A stretch of DNA of 7,648 nucleotides from Ramlibacter sp. Its GTDB lineage: Bacteria > Pseudomonadota > Gammaproteobacteria > Burkholderiales > Burkholderiaceae_C. Location of the stretch: NCBI GenBank assembly GCA_021156245.1, contig JAJNBO010000108.1, forward strand, positions 1-7,648. Reading direction: 5' to 3'. The notes beneath the pieces are model-generated. The model was not told where the DNA came from and made no database searches. It saw only the letters and a list, made by a program, of their open reading frames with translations. Positions 1 through 5,768 of the stretch are shown piece after piece; position 1 is the first letter of the stretch; each line of letters starts with the position of its first letter. The position numbers and the translations under genes were made by a program.

Positions 1-240
1 CTGGTGTTCGAGAACGAGCGCCTGCAGCAGCGCATGAACCAGTTCTTCGACAAGGTGGAATCGTCGCTGAAGCAGTGCCTGCGCGCCAGCTCGGACGGCG
101 CCACCCCCACCGTCGACGCACAGGTGCGGGCCTCGGTGATGACCGCCTTCATCGTCGGCCGACTGCAGCGCTTTGCCCGCTCCGGCTTCAAGCGCATGCC
201 GTCGGAGCACCTGGAAGCTTCGCTCGCGCGGATGCTTTGA
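1..240 (+). CDS. slmA: Nucleoid occlusion factor SlmA-like TetR-family regulator (C-terminal part)
   Basis: This is the last 79 codons of a gene that begins before the window; the frame is open from base 1, so the GTG at position 4 is internal, not a start. The protein begins in the all-helical ligand/dimer domain of a TetR-family protein. The visible part reads VFENERLQQRMNQFFDKVES, then an AFIVGRLQRFARSGFKRMPS segment and a short tail. This matches my recollection of the SlmA C-terminus, with its MNQ-F-E helix, the G-L-RF-RS-F block and the following P-(T/S)-(D/E). SlmA binds specific chromosomal sites and blocks FtsZ ring assembly over the nucleoid. The N-terminal helix-turn-helix that would prove DNA binding is not visible. 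The alternative is another TetR regulator. The next gene, a pdeM-like nuclease on the same strand, starts 114 nt downstream. Confidence 0.72.
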   Translation: MVFENERLQQRMNQFFDKVESSLKQCLRASSDGATPTVDAQVRASVMTAFIVGRLQRFARSGFKRMPSEHLEASLARML

Positions 241-247
241 GGCCCTT

Positions 248-331
248 GCCGGGGTGCGCCTTCGCGCAACCCGGCCTACGGATCTGCGATCCGCCGCCCG
301 CAGGCCGGGTTTCGCGAACGCGAACCCCGGC
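248..331. repeat. Head-to-head pair of REP-like hairpins
   Basis: Two related imperfect palindromes lie in inverted orientation in the spacer between the slmA-like gene and pdeM. The first (248-275) forms a 12-bp stem with a 4-nt loop and one mismatch at the seventh pair; the second (304-331) has the same geometry and the same mismatch position. Read outward from the centre, each begins with a CCG(T/C)AGGCCGGG head, so one copy carries the GTAG tetranucleotide typical of REP elements and the other carries GCAG. The centre contains a further small palindrome, GGATC-TGC-GATCC (280-292). REP elements are mobilised by REP-associated tyrosine transposases (RAYTs); none is encoded here. The pair would be transcribed downstream of the slmA-like gene and could shape its mRNA 3' end. 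Confidence 0.75.
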
Positions 332-354
332 GTCCAACGCACAATCCCGTTTCC

Positions 355-1041
355 ATGTTGCGAATCCGCCTCGCCGGCGAGGATGCGCTCCTGCATCCGA
401 GCGGCACGTTGTTCCTGACCGCCCGCGCCACGCTGCTGGTCGCCGACGCGCACTTCGGCAAGGCGGTGAGCTTCCGCAAGCTCGGCGTGCCGGTCCCGCG
501 TGGAACGACCACCGAAACGGTCGGCAAGCTGGATGGCGCCATCGCCGACACCGGCGCTCGGCGCGTGGTGTTCCTCGGGGACTTCCTGCATTCCGTGCGC
601 TCGCACGCGGCGGGCACGCTCGGCGTGCTGCACGCATGGCGCGAGCGCCATGCGCACCTGGAACTCACGCTGGTGCGCGGCAACCACGACGACCGCGCGG
701 GCGACCCGCCGCGCAGCCTGGGCTTCGAGGTGGTGGACGAGCCCCTGATGCTGGGCCCTTTTGCGCTGTGCCACCACCCGCGCCCCGTCGAAGGCGCCTA
801 CGTGCTCGCCGGCCACTGGCACCCGTGCATCAGCGTGGCGGGCCGCGCCTTCGAACGCCTGAGATTGCCCTGCTTCTGGATGGGGGACGACAGCGGCCAA
901 TTGCCGCGCCACGCCGTCGGCATCTTGCCGGCCTTCGGCAGCTTCACCGGCATGCATCGCATCGAGCCACGGGCCGGCGACCGCATCTTCCCTGTCGCCG
1001 GCGACGTGGTGCGCGCCTTGCCGGTGCTGCCTGTGCCGTAG
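355..1041 (+). CDS. pdeM: PdeM-like metallophosphoesterase, DNA-repair-associated endonuclease
   Basis: The 228-residue protein has the calcineurin-type metallophosphoesterase motifs in order: DAHFGK (residues 31-36, metal ligands D31 and H33), GDFLH (75-79), RGNHDD (108-113), a CHHP block (139-142) and GHWHP (153-157). These bind two metal ions and catalyse phosphodiester cleavage. The AxxFRxxGVPVPRGTT stretch after DAHFGK and the overall length fit the family called ligase-associated DNA damage response endonuclease PdeM, which often neighbours an Lhr-type helicase and an ATP-dependent DNA ligase. No such partner is visible here. The ATG at 355 is chosen because the protein begins right at the family's N-terminal strand; no convincing Shine-Dalgarno sequence precedes it. 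The protein is cytoplasmic, with no signal peptide. A generic phosphoesterase remains possible, but the motif spacing favours PdeM. Confidence 0.85.
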   Translation: MLRIRLAGEDALLHPSGTLFLTARATLLVADAHFGKAVSFRKLGVPVPRGTTTETVGKLDGAIADTGARRVVFLGDFLHSVRSHAAGTLGVLHAWRERHAHLELTLVRGNHDDRAGDPPRSLGFEVVDEPLMLGPFALCHHPRPVEGAYVLAGHWHPCISVAGRAFERLRLPCFWMGDDSGQLPRHAVGILPAFGSFTGMHRIEPRAGDRIFPVAGDVVRALPVLPVP

Positions 1042-1048
1042 CACCGGC
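1020..1048 (+). terminator. GC-rich hairpin across the pdeM stop codon, possible terminator
   Basis: A perfect 9-bp inverted repeat, GCCGGTGCT (1020-1028) and AGCACCGGC (1040-1048), encloses an 11-nt loop and includes the last two bases of the pdeM stop codon in its right arm. A second, competing small stem, CACCG-gcgt-CGGTG, lies at 1042-1055. No uridine run follows, so intrinsic termination is uncertain; the structure could instead protect the 3' end of the message. The rest of the spacer to 1142 shows only short inverted repeats (CTGAC/GTCAG near 1060-1078) and the ribosome binding site of the next gene. Confidence 0.35.
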
Positions 1049-1130
1049 GTCGGTGTCCCGCTGACAGGGGCCGTCAGTCCCCGCTGGCGAACGGGAGCCG
1101 GCCCACGCCATGCAATAGGACCATCCCAAC

Positions 1131-1136
1131 AAGGAG
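1131..1136 (+). promoter_or_regulatory. Shine-Dalgarno site of the small secreted protein gene
   Basis: AAGGAG lies 6 nt before the ATG at 1143. It is one of the few strong ribosome binding sites in the window, and it supports both the start choice and real expression of a gene that otherwise lacks recognisable homology. Confidence 0.8.
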
Positions 1137-1142
1137 CGTCCC

Positions 1143-1640
1143 ATGAACCGCAAGCAACTCAGCGTCGCCGTCGCCATCGCGGCGATCTTTTCGGTCCCCG
1201 CCTTCGCGCAGAGCGGCAGCGCCAGCGGCGGCGCAGCAGCCGGATCGGGGACCGCCGGCACGCCTGCGCCCGCGAGCACCAGCGCCAACGTGAACACGAA
1301 CACCGGTTCGCAGGCCCAGCCGGCGCCGAGCGGCAGCGTCTCGACCGCCCCGGCGGCCCCCGTGTCCTCCAGCGCCAACACCGGCGTGACCTCCGGCACC
1401 GGCGTGCCAGTGACCTCCGGTACGGGTGTCGCCGTCGTGCCGGCCGCGCCGCTCCATGGCTCGGTGCACACGCACCGCGTCCTGCCTGGCAGCGCCGTCG
1501 TTCCGTACAACACCACCACCGTGATGGGTGCGCCGGGTGCGGCCACGTCCAGCACGACGACCATCACCCACAGCTGGGCCAACGTGCCGGCCGACGCGCA
1601 TGCGCGCGGCGACTTCCACCGCTGGCAGTCCCTGAGGTAG
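1143..1640 (+). CDS. Small secreted Ala/Ser/Thr/Gly-rich protein, function unknown
   Basis: I do not recognise a family. The 165-residue product starts with a clear Sec signal peptide: the basic N-terminus MNRKQ, a hydrophobic core, then PAFA with predicted cleavage after A22. The mature chain is low in complexity, with Ala, Ser, Thr, Gly, Pro and Asn dominating residues 24-105. It has no cysteine and no membrane segment. Residues 81-98 contain an 8-residue tandem repeat (VTSGTGVP, VTSGTGVA). The C-terminal third is less biased and ends in SWANVPADAHARGDFHRWQS, which may be the only folded or conserved part. A strong Shine-Dalgarno sequence precedes the ATG. It is probably a periplasmic or exported, mostly disordered protein. 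Its stop is one base from the stop of the convergent dehydrogenase gene, so its transcript probably overlaps that operon's message. Low-complexity sequence on a GC-rich strand can mimic a gene, but the signal peptide and ribosome site argue that it is real. Confidence 0.78.
   Translation: MNRKQLSVAVAIAAIFSVPAFAQSGSASGGAAAGSGTAGTPAPASTSANVNTNTGSQAQPAPSGSVSTAPAAPVSSSANTGVTSGTGVPVTSGTGVAVVPAAPLHGSVHTHRVLPGSAVVPYNTTTVMGAPGAATSSTTTITHSWANVPADAHARGDFHRWQSLR
1386..1433 (+). repeat. Two-copy 24-nt tandem repeat inside the small secreted protein gene
   Basis: Units 1386-1409 and 1410-1433 both start GTGACCTCCGG and encode VTSGTGVP and VTSGTGVA. The second half of each unit has diverged mainly at silent or conservative positions. 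This looks like an in-frame duplication in a disordered linker. Confidence 0.7.
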
Positions 1641-1641
1641 G

Positions 1642-2700
1642 CTAGGCGACGCGGGCGCCGACCTTGGCCCCTGCCGCGACGATCTCGTTCCAGGTCGTGT
1701 CGTCCAGCACGATGCCGGCGACGTCGCGCTCGCGGCGCGCCTTGCGTTCGGGCTCACCGGCCAGCATGACGCCGCCCGTGTCGGGTGCGGGCGGGCTTTG
1801 CTTGAGCCACTCGACGAACGCCAGCGCCTCGCCCGCGAAGGCGTCCTGCGTGCCCAGCCTGCGCGGGTCGACGAGCACCGTGAACATTCCGTTGATGACC
1901 GCCCGCAGGTTGTCCGCGGGCCGGTGCCAGGTGCCACTGCCCGTCAGAGCGCCACCGAGCAGTTCGCACGCGACGGCCATGCCGTAACCCTTGTGCTCGC
2001 CGAACGCGAGCAGCGCGCCGAACATGCCGCCCGGCTGCGGAACGACGACCACGCCCGGGTTGGTGGTCGGACGGCCGGTCTCGTCGATCAGGTAACCCGG
2101 CTCCACCTGCCGGCCTTCGTTGTGGGCCACGCGCATCTTGCCTTGCGCCACGCGGCTGGTCGCGAAGTCCAGCACGAAGGGCGGCTTGCCGGGAAGCGGC
2201 ACGCCGACGCAGAAGGGATTGGTGCCGTAGCGGCCGTCGCCGCCGCCGAAGGGCGCGACCACCGGGCGCGACTGCACGTTGACGAAGTGGATCGAGACGA
2301 GGCCGCGTTCCACCGCCATCTCCGCGAAGTGGCCGATGCGTCCGAGGTGGTGCGCGTTCGCCAGCGCCACGATGCAGCTGCCGGTGTCCTGCGCGCGCTG
2401 CATGCCGAGCGCCATCGCTTCCGCCCCGACCACCTGGCCGTAGCCGCGGCGGCCGTCGAGGGCGAGCATGCTGCCGGCGTCGAGTCTCACCTCGATGCCG
2501 GTGTTCGGCTTCAGCCCGCCTTCCAGCACCGCGTCGATGTAGCGCGGCACCATGCCGACGCCGTGAGAGTCGTGGCCGCTCAGGTTGGCAAGCACCAGGT
2601 TCTCGGCGACCGTCTGCGCCTCCTGAGCCGAGCTGCCGGCGGCCTGGATGATGTTGGTGACGGTGGCGCGCAATTGCGCGGCGGGGAAGGTCTTGCTCAT
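1642..2700 (-). CDS. Ldh-family (malate/L-lactate dehydrogenase type) NAD(P)-dependent 2-hydroxyacid oxidoreductase
   Basis: The 352-residue protein belongs to the Ldh_2 family, which is structurally distinct from ordinary lactate dehydrogenases. The family includes ureidoglycolate dehydrogenase, 2,3-diketogulonate reductase, piperideine-2-carboxylate reductase and the sulfolactate dehydrogenase ComC. Family landmarks are the SGHDSHG block (residues 41-47, with the probable catalytic histidine), ANAHHLGRIGH (114-124), GRYGTNP (156-162), DFATSRVAQGKM (178-189) and GEHKGYGMA (234-242). The protein is cytosolic, and the length is typical. I start it at the ATG ending at 2700, giving MSKTFPAAQL, which fits the family N-terminus. 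An in-frame ATG at 2769 would add 23 atypical residues and overlap the upstream gene. It starts 16 nt after the UxaA-like stop and is the last gene of the operon. It should interconvert a 2-hydroxy acid and its 2-oxo acid; the substrate is not identifiable here. Confidence 0.88.
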   Translation of the reverse strand: MSKTFPAAQLRATVTNIIQAAGSSAQEAQTVAENLVLANLSGHDSHGVGMVPRYIDAVLEGGLKPNTGIEVRLDAGSMLALDGRRGYGQVVGAEAMALGMQRAQDTGSCIVALANAHHLGRIGHFAEMAVERGLVSIHFVNVQSRPVVAPFGGGDGRYGTNPFCVGVPLPGKPPFVLDFATSRVAQGKMRVAHNEGRQVEPGYLIDETGRPTTNPGVVVVPQPGGMFGALLAFGEHKGYGMAVACELLGGALTGSGTWHRPADNLRAVINGMFTVLVDPRRLGTQDAFAGEALAFVEWLKQSPPAPDTGGVMLAGEPERKARRERDVAGIVLDDTTWNEIVAAGAKVGARVA

Positions 2701-2716
2701 GTCTTGGAAGTAGTGA

Positions 2717-4243
2717 TCACATGACTGCGCCGACTTGCCAGGGCACGAATTCGTTCTGGCCGTAGCCATGCTGTTCGCTCTTGCTGTGCTCGCCGGAGGC
2801 GGTGGCCAGCACCAGGCGGAAGATGCGTTCGCCCATTTCCTGGACGGACGCCTTGCCGTCGATGATCTCGCCGCAATTGATGTCCATGTCCTCTTCCTGC
2901 CGCTGCCACAGCGCCGTGTTGGTGGCGATCTTCAGCGAAGGCGAGGGCGCGCAGCCGTAGGCGGAGCCGCGGCCGGTGGTGAAGCAGATCATGTTGGCGC
3001 CGCCCGCCACCTGGCCCGTCGCGCTGACCGGGTCGTAGCCCGGCGTGTCCATGTAGACGAAGCCGTGCTCCGTCACCGGCTCGGCGTACTCGTACACCGC
3101 CTGCAGGTTGCTGGTGCCGCCCTTGGCCACCGCGCCCAGCGACTTCTCGAGGATGGTGGTCAGGCCGCCGGCCTTGTTGCCGGGCGACGGGTTGTTGTTC
3201 ATCTCGCCTTCGTTCACCTCGGTGTAGTGCTCCCACCAGTGGATGCGTTCCACCAGCTTCTCGCCCACCTCGCGCCTCACCGCGCGGCGCGTCAGCAGGT
3301 GCTCGGCGCCGTAGATCTCAGGCGTCTCCGACAGGATGGCCGTGCCGCCGTGCGCCACCAGCAGGTCGACCGCCGCACCCAGCGCCGGGTTGGCGCTGAT
3401 GCCGGAGTAGCCGTCGGAGCCACCGCATTGCAGGCCGATGGTGATGTGCGCGGCGCTGCAGGGCTCGCGCCGGATGCGGTTGGCGGCAGGCAGCATCTGC
3501 TTGACGAGCGAGACGCCTTTCTCCACCGTCTTGCGCGTGCCGCCGGTGTCCTGGATGTTGAACACCTGCAGTGTCTCGCCCTCGCGCAGGCTGCTGTGCG
3601 CCAGCCAGGCGTTGATCTGGTTGGCCTCGCAGCCCAGGCCCACGACGATGACCGCCGCGAAGTTCGCGTGCGTGGCGTAGCCCGCGAGCGTGCGCTCGAG
3701 GATCTGCATGCCCATGCCTTCGGTGTCCATGCCGCAGCCGGTGCCGTGCGTCAGCGCCACGACGCCGTCGACGTTGGGGTACATCTCCAGCGCCGCCGGA
3801 TTCGTCAGGCGCGAGAAGTGATCCGCGATCGCCCGCGCCGCGGTCGCGGAGCAGTTCACGCTGGAGAGCACGCCGATGTAGTTGCGGGTCGCGACGCGAC
3901 CGTCGGCGCGCTTGATGCCCATGAAGGTGGCTTCGCGCAGCGGAGGCTGCGGCTTCACGTCCGCGCCGAAAGCGTAGTCACGCGCGAACGCGCCGCCTTC
4001 CGGCCCCATGTCCAGGTTGTGCGTGTGCACGTGCTCGCCGGCAGCGATGGGCTTGCTCGCAAAGCCGATGATCTGGTTGTAGCGGCGCACCGGCTCGCCC
4101 GGCGCGATGCTGCGCATGGCGATCTTGTGGCCGGGCGGGATGAGGCCGCGCGCCGTGACGTTCTCGACCGTCGTGCCGCCCACGAGCTGGCTGCGCGCGA
4201 TGAGGACGTCGTCGGCGGGGTGGAGTCGGATGAAGGGGGTCAT
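2717..4243 (-). CDS. UxaA/GarD-family sugar-acid dehydratase or related lyase
   Basis: The 508-residue protein has an N-terminal SAF-like domain (about 1-80, ending in GEHVHTHN) followed by the long UxaA/GarD catalytic region (about 105-508). Conserved blocks include YPNVDGVVALTHGTGCG (155-171), VGLGCE (201-206), LQCGGSDGYSGISANP (271-286), NPSPGNKAGGL (351-361), FTTGRGSAYG (421-430) and a C-terminal EFVPWQVG. These match altronate dehydratase (UxaA) and galactarate dehydratase (GarD), metal-dependent enzymes that remove water from sugar acids to give 2-keto-3-deoxy products. Sulfolactate sulfo-lyase (SuyA plus SuyB) is homologous and of similar combined length, so the reaction is open. The ATG at 4243 is the natural start, but no clear Shine-Dalgarno sequence precedes it, and a palindromic repeat ends 10 nt upstream. 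Its neighbours are a TRAP transporter upstream and an Ldh-family dehydrogenase 16 nt downstream, which supports a catabolic role. Confidence 0.88.
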   Translation of the reverse strand: MTPFIRLHPADDVLIARSQLVGGTTVENVTARGLIPPGHKIAMRSIAPGEPVRRYNQIIGFASKPIAAGEHVHTHNLDMGPEGGAFARDYAFGADVKPQPPLREATFMGIKRADGRVATRNYIGVLSSVNCSATAARAIADHFSRLTNPAALEMYPNVDGVVALTHGTGCGMDTEGMGMQILERTLAGYATHANFAAVIVVGLGCEANQINAWLAHSSLREGETLQVFNIQDTGGTRKTVEKGVSLVKQMLPAANRIRREPCSAAHITIGLQCGGSDGYSGISANPALGAAVDLLVAHGGTAILSETPEIYGAEHLLTRRAVRREVGEKLVERIHWWEHYTEVNEGEMNNNPSPGNKAGGLTTILEKSLGAVAKGGTSNLQAVYEYAEPVTEHGFVYMDTPGYDPVSATGQVAGGANMICFTTGRGSAYGCAPSPSLKIATNTALWQRQEEDMDINCGEIIDGKASVQEMGERIFRLVLATASGEHSKSEQHGYGQNEFVPWQVGAVM

Positions 4244-4253
4244 GGTGCGTGTT

Positions 4254-4332
4254 CGTCATCCCCGCGCAGGCCGGGATCCAGGGCTTTCAAGGAATGCGGA
4301 CGCCCTGGGTTCCCGCCTTCGCGGAAATGACG
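4254..4332. repeat. 79-nt palindromic intergenic repeat between dctM and the uxaA-like gene
   Basis: The element begins CGTCATCCCCGCGCAGG and ends CCTTCGCGGAAATGACG. Its 31-nt arms (4254-4284 and 4302-4332) pair at 25 of 31 positions around a 17-nt loop. It belongs to the very common proteobacterial intergenic repeat whose spurious translation reads VIPAQAGIQ...PAFAGMT; one frame here gives exactly VIPAQAGIQ and PAFAEMT. It occupies 79 of the 95 bases between the two genes. It is probably a miniature, non-coding mobile repeat. In the operon mRNA it would fold into a long hairpin separating the transporter and enzyme cistrons. Confidence 0.88.
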
Positions 4333-4338
4333 CCTTTC

Positions 4339-5733
4339 TCAATAAAACATCTTCGGCAGCCACAGGACCGCCTTGGGGAAGTAGGTGATGATGCCGAGCG
4401 ACAGGAGCAGGGGCACCAGCCACGGCAGGATCGCCATCGTGGTGCGTTCGACGGACAATTTTGCCACCCGTGCCAGCACGAACAGCACCATGCCCATCGG
4501 TGGGTGCAGCAAGCCGATCATGAGGTTCAGCACCATCACCAGCCCGAAGTGCACGAGGTCGATGCCGAGCTGCTGGCAGATCGGCACGAGGATAGGAACC
4601 AGGATGGTGATCGCCGCCGTCGGCTCGAGGAAGCAGCCGACGAAGAGCATCAGCAGGTTGGCCAGCAGCAGGAACACCCACTGTTCCTTGGTGAACGCCA
4701 GCACCCACGACGAGATGGCGGCCGTCACGCCGGTGGCGGTGAGCATCCAGCCGAAGATGCTGGCGGCGGCGACGATGAAGAGCACGGTCGCCGTGGTCTC
4801 CACCGTGTCGAGCGAGATCTTGATGAAGCTTTTCCAGTTCAGCGTGCGGTACCAGAAGAAGCCCAGCACCACGGCCCACAGGCACGCCGCGATGGCGCCT
4901 TCGGTGGGCGTGAAGATGCCGGTGGTCATGCCGCCGATCAGCAGCACCGGCGTCATGATGGGCAACACCGCCTGGAAGCGGAAGATGCGGTCGAGGGTGA
5001 AGAGCACGATCCCGCCGCCCAGCACCGTCCACTGGGGATGCAGGCCGACCTTGACGATCAGCAGCCACAGGGAGACGGGCCACGCCGCCACCACCAGCGT
5101 CTCGGCCAGCGCCTTGAGCACGCGCGGCCATTCGAACTTGATGTCGCCGCCCCAGCCGTTCTTGTGCGCGAAGTACGCGACGGTCAGCATCATCAGCACG
5201 GCCATCAGGATGCCTGGCAGGATGCCGGCGAGGAACAGCGCGCCGACGCTCACGTTGGCCATCATCCCGTAGATCACGAACGGGAGGCTGGGCGGGATGA
5301 TCGGGCCGAGCGTGGCCGAGGCAGCGGTCACGCCGACCGCGAACTCGGTGTCGTAGCCGTGGTCCTTCATGGCCTTGATCTCGATGGTGCCCAGGCCCGC
5401 GGCATCGGCGATCGCCGTGCCGCTCATGCCCGCGAACACCACCGAGCCCACCACGTTGACATGCCCGAGGCCCCCCTTCAACCAGCCCACCAGCGCCAGC
5501 GCATAGTTGTAGATGCGGTTGGTGATGCCGGCGTTGTTCATCAGGTTTCCGGCCAGGATGAAGAACGGCACGGCGAGCAGCGGGAAGCTGTCGATTCCGC
5601 TCACCATCCGGTGGATCACCACGAAGGGCGGCAGGTTGCCCGTCCACAGGATGTAGATCAGGGCGGAGCCCGCCATGGCGATGGCGACCGGGAGGCCGCC
5701 GCTCATGAGGAGCAGGAAGAGGACCTTGAGCAT
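4339..5733 (-). CDS. dctM: TRAP transporter large permease subunit (DctM family)
   Basis: This is the 464-residue inner-membrane transport subunit of a TRAP system, which couples sodium influx to uptake of a solute delivered by the periplasmic binding protein. Family signatures are PFFILAGNLMNNAGI (56-70), GMSGTAIADAAGLG (102-115), TLGPIIPPS (141-149), GIFTPTE (272-278), FLEPTA (368-373) and LLHPPMG (408-414). Many hydrophobic segments span the protein. It is longer than the roughly 430 residues usual for DctM. The excess lies between about 210 and 256, where two added hydrophobic stretches precede the GIFTPTE motif. It begins 33 nt after the small permease stop, behind an A-rich leader with only a weak ribosome site. 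A 95-nt repeat-filled gap separates it from the downstream dehydratase gene. Confidence 0.95.
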   Translation of the reverse strand: MLKVLFLLLMSGGLPVAIAMAGSALIYILWTGNLPPFVVIHRMVSGIDSFPLLAVPFFILAGNLMNNAGITNRIYNYALALVGWLKGGLGHVNVVGSVVFAGMSGTAIADAAGLGTIEIKAMKDHGYDTEFAVGVTAASATLGPIIPPSLPFVIYGMMANVSVGALFLAGILPGILMAVLMMLTVAYFAHKNGWGGDIKFEWPRVLKALAETLVVAAWPVSLWLLIVKVGLHPQWTVLGGGIVLFTLDRIFRFQAVLPIMTPVLLIGGMTTGIFTPTEGAIAACLWAVVLGFFWYRTLNWKSFIKISLDTVETTATVLFIVAAASIFGWMLTATGVTAAISSWVLAFTKEQWVFLLLANLLMLFVGCFLEPTAAITILVPILVPICQQLGIDLVHFGLVMVLNLMIGLLHPPMGMVLFVLARVAKLSVERTTMAILPWLVPLLLSLGIITYFPKAVLWLPKMFY

Positions 5734-5736
5734 GCT

Positions 5737-5768
5737 TCGTTCTCGTTGTTCTGTTTTCTTGTTGTTCT
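5737..5768 (-). repeat. A-rich 16-nt tandem duplication in the dctQ-dctM spacer
   Basis: On the coding strand, AGAACAACAAGAAAAC (5768-5753) is followed directly by AGAACAACGAGAACGA (5752-5737), with 12 of 16 positions identical. The first copy includes the last two bases of the dctQ stop. This A-rich leader stands out in GC-rich DNA and immediately precedes the dctM start, which has no strong Shine-Dalgarno sequence. It may serve as an unstructured ribosome loading site. Confidence 0.55.

Noticed and set aside
248..331. REP pair as a CRISPR fragment or tRNA-like structure
   Set aside because: There are only two units, inverted rather than direct, with no spacer series, and the folds are simple hairpins without tRNA features.
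75..1064. 329-codon + strand frame across the slmA-like end, the REP pair and pdeM
   Set aside because: It is a shifted frame of two recognisable genes, with Arg/Pro/Ala-rich nonsense composition, and it runs through a repeat.
1074..1937. 287-codon and related minus-strand frames opposite the small secreted protein gene
   Set aside because: They start inside the dehydrogenase gene in the wrong frame. The plus-strand gene has a signal peptide and a strong ribosome site, which these lack.
1798..2724. 308-codon open frame on the + strand opposite the Ldh-family gene
   Set aside because: It has the same antisense artefact composition, with no ribosome site or recognisable motif.
2701..2769. N-terminal extension of the Ldh-family dehydrogenase to an upstream ATG
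   Set aside because: The 23 extra residues do not fit the family, would overlap the end of the uxaA-like gene by more than 50 bases, and the ATG ending at 2700 gives the expected start.
2735..4330. 531-codon open frame on the + strand opposite the uxaA-like gene
   Set aside because: It is a mirror of codon bias in the minus-strand gene; the product is Arg, His, Ala and Val-rich with no domain, and the opposite strand encodes a well-conserved enzyme.
4254..4332. Palindrome between dctM and the uxaA-like gene as a simple intrinsic terminator
   Set aside because: The arms are far longer than a normal terminator, no U-run follows, and the sequence matches a widespread dispersed repeat. A terminating effect is still possible but is not its identity.
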